From positions 1 to 40,499 of the forward strand of contig BLJB01000479.1 in the NCBI GenBank assembly GCA_013423325.1: a stretch of 40,499 nucleotides of DNA, in the 5' to 3' direction. A program made the position numbers and the translations under genes. The notes under the pieces were generated by a model. The model had not been told where the DNA came from and searched no databases. It worked only from the letters and a program-made list of their open reading frames with translations. Below, one piece after another: positions 1 to 12,702 of the stretch (positions within the stretch are counted from its first letter, which is position 1; each line of letters begins with the position of its first letter). The DNA is from Usnea hakonensis (Eukaryota; Ascomycota; Lecanoromycetes; Lecanorales; Parmeliaceae).

Positions 1-1604
1 CCACCATTCTGAAATATACTGTGGTACCCACGGTGGGTACCATAAGGAATAAGAGTTAGGGTCGTACTTTGATAAGCAGAAACAGATGAATACTGCGTAC
101 GTAGCGGCTGCCGTTGGCTCAGAGGGAGTGGCTGTGGTTCATGCATGACGACACAAAGACGATTCCTTTTACGTAATGTGTAAAGCATGTTTTCCTACGA
201 TGTAAATATCATGTTATTCAAATAAATATCTTCGAGCCTCCCTCATCTCTTACATCACTGATCCCACTGTGACTACTTCGGTAATCGAATACGAAGCCAC
301 TTCACCGTGCAGAAGGAACATAGTGTAATAGCAGTAATCCATGGCGAGATCTGGAAGTATAGGATTCTATGTAGATAAAACGTCATGGCCTCATGACAAT
401 ACAACTAGTAGCCACATTCCAAATGCGTAATTGTATAGCCTATTCTGGTTAAACAAGGCGGGAACTCAAACTCTAACCCTGTCTCAGAAATTGGACTTGC
501 AATGTTCGGCAAGCGTATTACAGACCTCATGTTACATCATACCGATCGCATATATCCCAAACCCCTTACGAGAGGCGCAATGCACAGCTGACCTCTATAT
601 ATAGTACTCTGTTCTGCTAGATATGTGCAACACTTTAGCAGTACGCCATAGGACACTTCACTGTACCGCAAGTCACTTGTCATATCTGGTGCCTTCGTTC
701 GAGTCTCTGTTGCCATCACACCAGCGGTGCTATTTTGCGCCACCCACTAGTCATCTGGCCGTCATGTGTGCATGCTGCCCAGAATGGACGTCATGAGGTC
801 ACGAGAATTTGATATCCACTATCCATCAAGGATAGAAAATGACGTCCCGCTAAGACTATGAGATTTGCAGGGCCGTGTATGTTCTATCACGTGAAAAGTC
901 AGTTTCTTGTTTCATAAGCTTGACTACTTGGCCTCGGTGATTATGCTGCGCGCCTCGGCCGCTCTACCCGGACTTTATATGTAGATGTCGTCATTCATGA
1001 CTGGGTAGATGAACAGCTCCAACATACTTCTTCTACAGCATAGCACGTTTGCATCCCCACGTGGACGAATCACCAAGTTTCGGTCGGTTGCGCTCAGGTC
1101 CTTCACACCACGGATCTTATTGGTGACTATCTAAAAGATACATCGACCTGTGTGGGAACAACTTTCAACAGGACCATGGGCTCAAGCTCATCTACTGCCG
1201 AGTGGAGTGAATTATTCGCTGGCGGGTTTTGGATTCAATCAGGTCACAACCAGGGTCAGGGGAGTGGCATTTCTGTCAACTTTGTCAGAATTTTGGCATA
1301 CAAGGCCAACATTTAAACACACACTCTATATCTAGTAACGTCCGGTCTAGTCATGTTCAATCGGACTTCGCATATATCGAGCCTGGGGTATTCATCAAGT
1401 ACCTGCCATCGCCAACAACACTCTTATCGGATCACATCGAGGGGCCTGGATTCTCTTCTGATTCGATGGAACAAGTGCAACCGCTGAAACTTTCAGTATA
1501 ACAAGTTCCCATGTTTCCAGGAATGAAGTAGGCTCTTAGTCCACTAACTACTTAATTATACTAGGAACTAACTAACCAACTACCAAATTGGACTGGTTCA
1601 ACTA
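1..1604. other. Gene-free left end
   Basis: I see no supportable gene here. The open frames are short, start at random ATGs and show no domain or splice structure. The only clear structure is a perfect 9-bp inverted repeat at 22-42. The last 60 bases contain several short CTAAC/GGTTAG inverted motifs just past the stop of the Cys-rich gene and may belong to its 3' region. Confidence 0.5.
22..42. repeat. Perfect 9-bp inverted repeat
   Basis: TGGTACCCA, a 3-base spacer (CGG), then TGGGTACCA. A second copy that would make it a transposon end is not visible in the window. It may be a chance hairpin. Confidence 0.5.
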
Positions 1605-2387
1605 TTAGTTAGCCGGTTCGGGTTCAACCATTGGGAACCCTGTCTTAATATGTGCTTGGCAAGGGCAACCTTGGATAGGTTGAAGACTACAAACTGCCCC
1701 TAGTCCACCACCTACAGCGTTTGATTGACAGCTGGAGCTAGCACAAGAGATGGATGGCGGACATGGGTCTTCTGAGGCAACCATTTCTCCTGAATTGCTA
1801 TTGGATACGGTAGTATTCTTCCGAGACGTAGGCGGTTTCTGATAAAGAAACAAGGCAGTCCCTGTGCAATTACATCCCATCACAGTGTCGAAAGGAGATT
1901 TACAGCCTAGATCCGGGTCGCCCATGCACGAGGGATCCGAGCAATCAGAGATAACGGCCGGGCATTGCTTGTTCAAGTTAGCGTTTTCTCTTCCAACCGA
2001 AGGAAGGGTAAAAGGATGTCTTGACATTTCTGATGTCGGTTTTCACCCCTGGAGCCACGTACCGATTTGGTGCAGGAGCATGCATTGCCACAATTGCCCG
2101 GGTTCCCACTCATTGTGTCGTTTGGGAAGACAACCACGGTTGCACACGCGGCCCCGATTGTGTTGACACAATACGTCTGCATGGAGACATTTGCGCCTGC
2201 TGGGGAACTGGCGCCGGAACAGATAGGTCGCTATCAGGAGGTTAGTGAAGGAAAAGGGCAGGGCAAGGGTACGAACGTTTCCGGTAGCAGGGCTATTTTT
2301 CACATGGTCTCGAATGGTCAGCGGTCCAGCCTCTACGTGAAGTAGGAGCGAAGCTAGCGCGGGAAAGAAGAGAGTCAAAATTTGCAT
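1605..2387 (-). CDS. Secreted 18-cysteine protein, three 6-Cys modules
   Basis: Unrecognised family. Model: exon 1 2277-2387, exon 2 2063-2230, exon 3 1605-1967, giving 213 residues. Intron 2 (1968-2062) has a GTACGT donor and GCTAAC branch site; intron 1 (2231-2276) has a weaker GTTCGT donor but a good CTAAC branch site and CTGATAG acceptor. Both junctions are phase 0. Residues 1-20 are a clear signal peptide (MQILTLFFPALASLLLHVEA). The mature part has exactly 18 cysteines, readable as three groups of six, each ending in C-x-C (CSC, CNC, CPC). Modules 2 and 3 also share a C-P-x-x-I-S-x(0,1)-C-x4-C start. All cysteines are probably disulphide-bonded, so an extracellular role is inferred; no enzyme motif is visible. 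Alternative: a different donor for intron 1 would change only residues near position 37. Confidence 0.7.
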
Positions 2388-5300
2388 GATGGCGAGCGGC
2401 TAGTGCAGATTGAGCGCGGTTTGGTCAAATTGAACGTATGTCTTATTGAAAGGAAGAGAGAACTGCAAGATTCACAGCAGCGAGTAGCGGGTCTTTATAC
2501 AGCGGAGACCAGAATGAGTGATACTGATCCGCTAAGTATGGACTCTGCCAAACTTGCTATATCCTCCGAGACACGGACTGAAACATTACATGCGCCCGAG
2601 GATCGATCAAAAAAAGGGTGACCACGCTAATTTACAACAGTATTTACCCGTATTTCCCGACCTTAAAATCGTACAACAGTAAATGTAGATAAACTCGACG
2701 TGGCCACCTTTTTTCTTGACCAATCTTTGGCCGCCACCAGTTTTGAACCAGAATGATGAAGCGTTTGACAATTTCAGCTACAAAAAACCAACCTCAACAA
2801 AAATGGTTCCTCCCCAGCCCACGACATCACACACCTACAACTAATAAGTAACCAAGCCATTCCCCTCGAGCCAAGATTTCCGCATCGCATAGATTTAACA
2901 AAGCTGAGGCTCAAACATTCATCACCATGAAACGTTTCCGGCAGGTATAAGCGCAACGGGCACTTGGTTTCGCACTTCTTACAAGCGACGCTGTGGCGCC
3001 CGCCCCCAGATGCTAAACTGAAATTAATAGACCCCGCCCCGAAACCAGCGTCTTTACTACTGTTGTAGCCCGGGCATCGGCGTACAACTTACCTGACTTC
3101 AAGACACAAAGCGGCGAAGCGCTGAGCGACCAGGCTGGGGTACGAAACAGCCCCTTGTTTTGATACCTACCCTGGCTCGACTACCGAATTGAATCGTATA
3201 GCCTTACTTGGCTTCTTCAGGCCACGACTAATCGGCTTCAGTGCTCCTTTCCTCTATCAATATGATCGGAAGTTCATCCGTGGCGCATGGAACCCTGCTC
3301 GACAAAGAGTCGACATTCAGGCTTAAATTCCGAGCAAGGCTCCTGCCGCAAAACGTCCACTACACTAGCTAGCCTCGTTCTATCGCTCGTCTCCCTCAAC
3401 TGTATTCTGATACTAACCAACGCGACTTATTCTTCCTTATATTCGTCTCATATCCCTTTCCACGTTTCAGGTTCCACGAACCAGAACGTCCCAACGCATC
3501 GCTCTGTCGCAAGAGTGTATGACTCTAAAAGGTTTTCGTCAAGAGCTACAAAACCGTCCTCATCGTTAATTGGTGTGATATCCCCATTTTTGAGGGAGAT
3601 CAGGCAGTGGATCAATACGCCTGCTGTTCTTCTCGGAATCGTAGATCTCAAGGCCAATGTTACAGCCTTCTTCGCATGTTTCCGGTGCACAGCGACATCA
3701 AAGCTTAACATGCCGAAGAGAGAACGGGTTGGTGTCGGAAATTGAAAGAGAATGTATGGGGAGGAGGTAGCCGCGGGACTTAGTGGGCTGTGCAGTGAGG
3801 ATGCGTCCCGATCAGCCTCACTTGATCAACTTGCTAGGTTGGGCATCCGCAATGAGCCGCGACTGTTCTAGCGTTGAGTGCAATCCGCTGTACCATTGCC
3901 ATATGCCATGGGCGCAGTACACAATAATAATGAAGAAATAGCTCTCTACCTCGGGCTGTATCGTGAAGCTGTGCTCTTGCTTCACCTTCGCTGATGTATT
4001 AGTAATGGTCCAAGAATGTACCGTTCTTTTTCATGACTGTGTCCTGAAATTGGATCCTGCCCAGCAAAAGTGGCTGCGGGATCGAGAATTGAGCGAGGCG
4101 AATTTATGCTGAGGGCTCTAGGCAGTGGAAATATCACTTGAGGTAGACGAAAAATTCTCCTTCTTGGTCGAGAAAATAGGATGGAATTGCTACGACAGCA
4201 TATATATCTGAGGGTGTATTTACTTGTGATGGCGACAATTTAGTTCCCGTGAAAAACTAAATTAAGTTACGGGGCTGCTGTCAACATCTGGCAGAATTTT
4301 TATGCGGCTCTTCAGTCCATGGTCTGATTGAACATTGACTGGCTGGATCCCCTTGGCGTTGGCTTTGGTTCATAGTGTCATCCGTGGTGTGACAATCGTC
4401 AAAAGCTAAGATGAATTTCCAGTCTTTTTAAATGATTTCAGCTTCCTACCACTTGACCTTTGGGTCAGCATCCACAGAGATGGAGACATCACTCGAAACT
4501 GAAGCACTACGCCATAAGCCACGTTTCCCATCATCCATGCGTCTCGGTACAGTCATCCGATATACTACTGTTATAGATATTCCTAGCCATAAGCTTAGTG
4601 ACTCCCGTAAGTTCAATGTTTCTCGCTGCAGTCGTTTGATCCTACGAGAGCGTATCAAGAGAGCTCTAAAATGGCAATACTTTATTTGATAGTATCCATC
4701 ATTGCAAGGCACAGATCCAGAAGTAGAAAACCGATATTGCAGAGAAAATGACATCCTTGGACGAAGCCATCGAATTCTGCCATAGCATTTTACAAAGCTG
4801 CGTCGCTCCATCATGGCGCAATGCACTCAGACTTTTTGAATATTGAGATTCCGAAGCTCCCCCTTATACTCATGTCATGCAAAAGTCCGTTACTAGGTAT
4901 GGGGAGAGAGCGAGGACATTTTACCATGAAGCAACATCAGCTGCACCAAATGAATGGATCGGTATCCTCGCATTATCGAGTCACAGACTTCGGGAAGACA
5001 CTAGTACTCTAAAAGGCGCTCTGAAGAGGTACGGCGAACTACCCTGGATATAGCCAAGAGGATCTAACTGATGGTCAACCTACTTTCCGCAAAGTCTCGC
5101 AACACCTTGCTGATACAGCCAGCGGTCTTCTAAACACAACCAACCTCGGTAGAGCAATACATCGCCATACTTACGGTCAACGGTAAGCAGAGGCAACAAG
5201 GTAGGTACTCTCCGTCTTCCCTTGTGATGTTATCTCGCCACCTCTGACAACCTCCAACTATCACAAAATTAGGGATACCCTTCGAGGAAGAGGCATTCGG

Positions 5301-5798
5301 ATGTTGACGAGTGAGCTGATGAGACACTACCGTATAATAGGGCATTCTCGTGTCCACTATTGTTGCTGGCATCCTTGGAGGTCGCATAACGTTGAATTGA
5401 AACGAAGCCTACTGTTAGCCTTCGTGAGTTGAAGTAGAAGCGTCGTTCACTACGTTGAACTCTTTCTCCTCATGCGCAACACTGTCGCTTCATTTATGAA
5501 ATTAGTTTATCAGCTTCTAGACCTTCTTCCCGACCAATTACTCGATGTTACCTACTGCTCACTCACCACGGACGAAATGTCTCCCACCAACGACAGGCTA
5601 CCCATCACAGACTCTCTCCGTTATTCAAGAGCCATGACTATCCCACTGTGGTGTACTAAGTGAGACGCTTTCTACGGCTACGATACGCCTGCATATGTTG
5701 GTCTTGATAATTCGCTGATTCGCTTTGTACTTGCTTAACGCCTGTTGCCAGCTAACACAGTCTCAGTAATATCGAAGAGACCCCACATCTTTTGCTCG
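2388..5798. other. Long intergenic stretch without a firm gene
   Basis: 3.4 kb with many short overlapping ORFs on both strands and no convincing gene. The longest, 3287-3745 (+, 152 residues), has one hydrophobic stretch near residues 25-45 but no recognisable family and no splice support. It is not annotated. Pyrimidine-rich stretches occur around 3240-3480. Confidence 0.45.
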
Positions 5799-8296
5799 CT
5801 AACAGTTTTTGCCCCCACCTGTGCACTTCTTACCTTTTGAAATAGTGTAACCGTCCGGAAAGTCCAACGTATCAGGTGGACCTCCATTGATTCCATCCCA
5901 GCCCGGATTGTCTGTAGTCTTTGTGTTGAGCAACACCGAGCATTGATCTCGCATGGTGGGCCAACCCACAAACACGTAAGCGCTGGCGCCGAAATTCGCC
6001 GTGGTCAGAAAGTCCGAAGTCTCCTTCCCATTGACACCGCATGCGCAGGGGAAATTGCCGGCGTCGTCGAAAGGGCTACCATTCTCATAGTCCACGACCC
6101 AGTGATTCGTGCCTTGGTCACACACCGGGAGCGTCCATTCGCCTGGTAAAGACCCAAGGAGGTCATCACCTGATCCGTCTCCAATCTTCTCCAAGACTAT
6201 CTTGTTCGCCACTTCGTCAAATGCGTTGATGGGTGGTTCGCCAACGATGATGCCTTTCGCTCTATATGCCTGGGCAGAAGCCGTGACAATCTTTACCGGA
6301 TCGATACCGTGAGTAGAGAGATCATCATACCCGTTTGGCTTACCCAATCCACCCAGGCTGCTGACGTAGTTCATCAGGTAATAGACCCCACCATCTGCGC
6401 AGTATTTGGCGCCTTGCGGGCCGACTTTATCCGCCTTACATTTCGACCCGTCGGAGTCGTCTGCGAGGTCTGTGAATGAGACATAGGTAGGATAATCTCT
6501 CCATACGCTGTTGATGACACGAGACAGGATGTCGGTTGACCAAGCCGAGATCGCATTGGTATCGGAGACGTTTGTGGGTTGCAGGAAAAAGCCACCTGAC
6601 AGAAGGTTCCTAGGAATGATCAGATTCATCGCTTCGAATGGAGAGAAGGCAGATTCACATTAGATCGTCAGCACCTGCAGCATCCCAAAACATTTCATCA
6701 TTGTACCCTTCAATGACGGCAGAAACATTATTTTGCAGCGCGACAAGAATGAGTTCCAGATCCCCAACCTTGGCTTGCTCATCGGTAGCGGCGTTTTGAA
6801 AGCGCTCCCAGACGCCAGCCACACCGCTTATTGTGATTCCCGGTACGAGACCATAGATAGCAGCTACATCTTCTGGTGGCTTTGGTTCGACATTCGGAAG
6901 GGGCCTTGCGCTTCCGACTCCCTTCGGCATAGGCGTCAGAACACCTGCAAGAGTGATGATCGTCCCTAATATCTGGAAAACCGATTGGCCTATGAATAGA
7001 GCAGAATTTCCTGCGTCGACCTCAAAGGATGTAATGAGATCTGTAGCAAGTGATTGAGCTTGTTTTATAGCATCCCCTGAGTTTGACTGAGCGGAAATCA
7101 GCAGCAATTTCCACCAAAAACTACTACAAACTTACACTCAGGGCCTTCATCGTCTGATGCAACTCGGACATTGAAACCCAAGCAAAATATGCCCAACGAG
7201 GCAAGTTTTCTTTCAATCAAAAGTCAACAGGTGTCAACAAACTGGCAACCCAAGACGTACCATATTTACAAAAGTTTCCCTGTGGGGCAATACAATTCAA
7301 ATCGGCACCGATCTGACATTGGAATGTTTGAACGCCGGCGGCTTTAGACACTAATTGTTGAGCAAGTCCGAATGCGCTTTTGCTGGCATCATTGCTCGTG
7401 ACTGGGGCTGGCGGGACACCAGCTGGTGAAGTATCGGAAGTTCCATGCCACCATGCGTACAAGTTGGCATCGACCCTTGCGTCGACCCAGTTTGCTTGAG
7501 TAAGTGCCCAGGCTGGACTGTCAGTACTACAAGGAATCTGTGTCGCGCCTGACGCGCCCGAGGAGGCCGTCGCGGTCCCTGAAGCCGTCGCGGCCGCTAA
7601 TGGTATGTTGGCTGTGGGCATGGTAGCATAATCGCAATCAGTAGTGGCCGTACTACATCAATCCTTAACGTCAGCAAAGATAGATCGTCTCATAGGAAGC
7701 AGATTGCTGAGAGCGGAGAGGACGGCTGAGAGCTGAGGGGACGAGTGTGTGTGCTGAATCCTAAGTGCAGGATGAAAGGTGGAAAACATTTGGAAGAACG
7801 AACCCAGCAACTGTTTGCGTAAGTAGAGGAACTGTGTACTGATCGCACTGGCACCAGTTTGGACTTCCAGAAGGTTTGCCTTGGTCTGCAGCCCTGTTTT
7901 CTCCCACTTAGTGCCTAGACGGAAGAACGTGGTCTGTGGACTCTCTTACAAGTAGTATGCACATCCCGGAGTACCCCAGCATCCTGGAATGGTGGACACG
8001 CTTGTGGGTCCGCACCTTCCGACGGTTGCTGATCCTGAAGATGCGGACGTTATTGCTGCGTTGGAAGATAACACAGATCCCGAGAGTGTAGCTGACTGAA
8101 CTGCTGTGGGAGTTATTGTCGAAGGCTTGGACGTGACCGAATTCGATGGGCAAGGCCCAACAATAACACCGATACTACCTCCGCAATCCACGATGGTGCC
8201 ATTTGAGGCTCGGTCGCGTAGAGCCCCGCGATTCTGTACAACAGACGCGTGGACACTGGAGAGGATGCTGAGAAGGATAAAGTTAAACCCCTTCAT
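5799..8296 (-). CDS. Large secreted protein, DUF7872-like, five exons
   Basis: Model: exons 7950-8296, 7261-7652, 7136-7209, 6675-7086 and 5799-6631, giving 685 residues. Every junction keeps frame (phases 2, 1, 0, 1). Donors are GTAAGA, GTACGT, GTAAGT and the weak GTGCTG; intron 1 is unusually long (297 nt). Residues 1-18 are a signal peptide. Residues about 50-140 are Ser/Thr/Ala-rich with scattered cysteines, like a wall-exposed linker. The rest has the layout I associate with fungal DUF7872 proteins: a Cys/Trp block (CSTDSPAW, FQCQIGADLNC), a short exon rich in aromatic residues (RWAYFAW), a Gly-rich hydrophobic segment (LGTIITLAGVLT), and a C-terminal block with PRNLLSGGFFLQ, CADGGVYYLMNYV, PCACG and FPDGYT. 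No catalytic function is known to me. The family call is from memory of its layout. The last exon could be spliced on at ACAG|GTGGGG near the stop. Confidence 0.65.
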
Positions 8297-10051
8297 TGTG
8301 AGAATTGGTTTTGGTTCAGTTGACTATACAGGTACCAGATTCTCGATGTCTGTGAAGGGTCCGGCAGCTTTAAGGACGATCAGAGCAGGACCAACCCGGC
8401 TTGTGTCGTGCTTGTAGAGCTGTTGGATTCGCCCTCCTTGAGTCAAAGACTTCCCATTACATAATTTCAGCTAGTGTAAAGTCTGTGGTATCAAGAATTT
8501 TCTCCGCATCTGACCACTCGAAACTTGAACCAAGAGCGTGGGATGAGGCATGGGTTCCAAATAGATTGGTAGGTAGGATGCATGGTGAAACAGAGGTAGT
8601 GGACAGACAGTATTCGGCAGGTTTGAGCGGCGTAGGCACGACGAAGTGTTCAACCGTACAAGCAACAGTTTCAAACCCAGACAGAAGAACAAATTTGGCC
8701 TCTACATGACAAGGGCAGTTTGCAAGGTGAGGTATCTGTGAATTTCAATATTCCCCCAGTGTCCTGGTGCAGCTATTTCCGATGTCTTGACACTGAGATT
8801 TCTTTGCAGTAGTCAGTCTCAAGGAAAACAGCAATCACGATATTGCGCTCAAGGTCCTGTCGACTTATGGTTAAGCTGAAACCAAGAGTCTAGAAACTCA
8901 GACTAGCCTTCTTTGGGGAGCTGTGCCCTACCTTGCCTACCTTACTTACTTTAAGCCCTACCCAGATCGGTTCAATTTACCCGCATTCAAGTCACTGACT
9001 CTGGCCCCCGAAACACAACTCCCGCCAGTCTGTAGAGCAGCACAATAAGGAAGCTGAAAGAAGATCCCAGGCTGATTTCATGGCTGACAGGGCGGAGGCA
9101 GGAATATCCAAGACCTCTAGACCTAGAGGAAAGGCCAGAAGATGAACGTTGTAGATCGACTGGAGGTATATGACATGAAGCAGCTCTGGCCGGTCTGGAT
9201 TGTCTTGCCTCGTAGATACCACAACCATTGTTGACCACACACTTGGTGGATTAGTGGGTAGTAACAGTAGGACGACGATGACGGCACGCCAGTCAGTGCT
9301 GTACGACAGAAGTTATCATCTTGTGGGGTGATTCACACCCGTCCGAGAGCATACCCCGGATTGCGCACCTTGCGGGGGAACGGCATCACTACCAGACCAG
9401 GGGCTAGCAAATGCAAACACAGTGAGACATGTTGAAGTCTGGTACTCTCGATGATCGCGCCATGGACAAGTTCCATGCAGGCGTTTCGCACCGAAAATTT
9501 AAGGCGATGAAGTAAAGTTATCATTAGTGCGGTCTTTATACAACATAGGGCACATGATAGGGCCTACGCCACCGGAAACTAGGTACCCCCTTAGTGATGC
9601 TAGTAGATGAACATCATCTACTCGAAACATCCTCCCGGTGCACATCACTGGCACCAAGTCTAGGCGCCCAGAGACCAACAAGAAAACCACAATAGCCAAA
9701 GGTGTATATACTTTGCATATCCCGGAGATCTGCTCCAATTTAATCAATTTCAAACACAACATTTTCAAGCCGTGCACTCGGACCGATTAGTCAAACATGA
9801 GTCCCAATTTGGAAATCGCAATACAATCGTCTTTGAAAACTTGGCGCGGAATACACCAAACCAGATCGATCAAGGCCCTGCGCTATACCGCCACTGAAAA
9901 GCCATTGTGGCGGGGTGCCACTGACCGGAACATCGCATTGGCATTGAGTCCATTCTCTGTGCCTTTATAAACGACCTGATATAAAATTGACCATGTGTGC
10001 ACTTAGAAATCCGTCTGCTTCGTACAGAAGGTGTGCATGTTGCTACACACT
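8297..10051. other. Intergenic, no supportable gene
   Basis: Holds the 5' side of the DUF7872-like gene and the 3' side of the small secreted protein gene. ORFs at 8401-8709 (+), 8457-8692 (-), 8987-9240 (-) and 9499-9777 (-) are 60-100 codons, mutually overlapping, and show no signal peptide plus domain structure. I cannot support any of them. Confidence 0.45.
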
Positions 10052-10679
10052 CTAATGCGCCACCTCGCTGGATTTTGGCTGTTGAGGATAGGGTATTATC
10101 TGTCCAAACTCTCCGGTTCCCACATGACCCTTTTCATTATACACCTCAAACGCCACCCCATAGTACCCAAACAAGCTAGTGAACAACGCAATGCCTCTCA
10201 ATGTAGACGCCACGGATGCGTAGGTCATGCGAAAGGCTGGCGCACTAAAGTCGTACACATTTATGACAACGTTGCCATATTTGTACTCGACTGAGCCCAC
10301 AGGCAGGATAGCGTCTTTTCCTTTTATGAGTGTTTTGTCCAAAATGGATGAGATCCCCTCGATGACGCAAAGGTCTAATTCGACTTGAGAGACGAGTGAC
10401 GAAAATATGGAGAAGACAAGTTTTATCTTGGTGCCGGGGATGAGGAAGGTGATGGAGTCAAGAGTGTTGTTGAGTGAGGTTACGTTCTTTGGTATAGATG
10501 CGTTTCTGTACATGTTTATCAGACATTCACAGTAGCTATTCTTATCTTGCCACTACTTACATTGGACCCAGAGTTTCAGATGGTTGAACCAATGCGATGT
10601 TGGCGGGAGGAGTCGATGTGTATGCTATGGTGCTGAGATAAGTCAACGTTAAGAGAACTAGCAGGATTGTAGACGCCAT
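10052..10679 (-). CDS. Small secreted protein, 190 residues, two exons
   Basis: Exon 1 10561-10679 and exon 2 10052-10505 are joined over a 55-nt intron with a canonical GTAAGT donor, CTGAT branch site and TGTACAG acceptor; the codon is split 2+1 and frame is kept. Residues 1-20 (MASTILLVLLTLTYLSTIAY) are a signal peptide. The rest has one cysteine, an early potential N-glycosylation site (N-A-S) and the pattern PGT-x-IKLVF ... ILPVGSVEYKYGNVVINV ... LRGIALF ... FEVYNEKGHVGTG. I recall many short secreted proteins of unknown function in ascomycetes with the same order: a PGT/PNT strand motif, then P-x-G-x-x-x-Y and a V-G-x-G end. That comparison is from memory. No enzyme motif is seen. It is the third minus-strand secreted-protein gene in this part of the window. 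Confidence 0.68.
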
Positions 10680-12702
10680 CACGTTGGGATATGATCAATC
10701 CAAGGTGCGGACAGGAAGGAGGGGAATGAAATGTGCGGGGCCGAAGTCGCAGTTGAGGAACGTGTGGGGGAGACGGCCGATTGACTGACTACCTGCAAGC
10801 GACACGCGACTAGCGACAAAAAGCGCAATTGCCGTAACTGAAACGATAGCGGCTATGACTACAGATGTGTTATGTTATGCAAAAGAAATACTTTATAAAC
10901 TTCCCAGGTTCCTCGAGATTTCTTGAATGAATGGTGTCGGTAAGACAATGTTGTCCGTAAGAGTTTAGTGGACAAACTTACCATTTGTATTTTTTCGGAT
11001 TTTCTCATTTTCGAATAGAGAATAGCAGAGTCAGACTTACCATTTCTGCCATGAGGCGCTTGGGTTCGGAAGAAAATCCAACGCTGTCACCAAGCGGTCC
11101 CTGGACTGGTAGTACACACACAGAGTGGTCCTTCATTTTGCATTCTTTGTGGGGACTGGAATTACCGGTGCCGGACTAAGTCGTCGAAATCTCTGGAATG
11201 GGATAGCAGTGGTTGGAAATGGATGTAGTATGGCCACATTCATGTTATGAGACGTTTCCATGAAATACATACACGGTCCTTCCAATCCTTTTTGAACACG
11301 GTACAATTGAGAAACCTGCACACGGTGTCCCAAGAAAGTGAGGGACGGTGTGCTCAATTTGGCTGTCCAACATAGCCAAATCCAGATATGGTTGACAGTC
11401 CTTGTGTGCATAGCGTCTTAGGTCACAAGTCCTACCAAACGAGAGCCCTTGTGAGAACAGTATTTGAAGCCGTGTGGTCTCCAACTTGATTGGACGTACG
11501 TTCTTCATTTTGGGATGGTAAGGTCCAATCTGCCACCGCTCGGGCAGTGGGAGCCATGGTAAATATGACATCGTGTCATCAAGACATTCGAGATGCAAGA
11601 TGTTGTGCCTGGGAGTGGAGAGGCGTGGGGCACTTGTGGCAGAACACATTCATTTATATTATCGCAGGGTTGATGCAACTCCCACACGGAACAGATGGCG
11701 ACCATTCACTGCCGCCACTCCCAACGAATTGTTGGCCGAATATCTGGGGTGCTACTGGTTCAATCATTTATGCGTAAAACCACGCTTGGTAGCTTCAGGT
11801 TCTTTCCAATCGCGACTGGCGGCTAGACCAGTTACGATTCTATACAATAATGAGAAGGAAAGCGCTGGTGATATCCGTTGTCAGTGGCGGCAAATTCCCC
11901 CTCGTGTTCGCGGAGCTTGTTCATTACGGCATGGATGTGTTTATGAAGGCAACTTCATATGCTCTCGCAGGCTCCAGGACTGCAGCCACACTCTCAGAAT
12001 CATCTACTGTCTTTTCCTCGCTTCAAAACAAAGGACTCCACGAACGGCAAGCTGACATCATTATCGTTCAATCCGGATTGTCGCATTCGTCTTTTTCGAA
12101 GTCCGTCATCAACAAAATAGTGGCTGAAGCTGCGATGGGGCAATGGTGGAGGTCAAGAAGGTCTTTGGACGGAGCGAAACCTCTGCACGCAACATCGAGG
12201 TGTCCATCCGATTCGCAGAGGAAGGCAGTATCATGAACAATGAGAATGCTGATGTTGAGCGCCATTCAATGAAATCAGGTAAGGCACCTTACGAGGCTTA
12301 CTCACGTGATTATTACACTAAGGTAATTTAATACCATCCTTACGACTAGCGTGACTCAAGGTCCTCAATTCTTCACAGCCTCGGCAAGACGAAAATGCAT
12401 CCCACTTTCCCTGAAATACAACAAAATTCGAATCAATTTCCAATGTACGTAATGAATGACCCTTGTGATTCGCTTCTTTAACGTGGGGGTGATATCAGCA
12501 GCAGAGTGAGACGACAAAGGACGAAAGGACGAAAGGAAAGAGAAAGGAATACAGAATCAGCAAGCAAGTCTTAGTCTTGATTGACAACAATTGTCAGCCG
12601 GAGATTACGATACAATACGATATATGAGCCCCTAGGAGTGTATGGGTGTATTGTTGATAGATAGGGCATCTTTACACTATTGCTACCGGTGCAGTCTGCG
12701 AC
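10680..12702. other. Intergenic with weak plus-strand frames
   Basis: Contains overlapping plus-strand frames at 11490-11777, 11573-12055, 11850-12236 and 12143-12331, none with a recognisable domain. The last two read as one stretch with a frame change near 12140, and a GTAAGG donor-like site lies at about 12280, so a decayed or multi-exon small gene is possible. Bases 12380-12700, before the C2H2 gene, are A-rich with GA repeats (about 12500-12550) and look like its promoter and leader. Confidence 0.4.

Noticed and set aside
3287..3745. Plus-strand ORF of 152 codons with one hydrophobic stretch, considered as a UstYa-like (DUF3328) protein
   Set aside because: The HxxHC motifs of that family are absent and no splice extension adds them.
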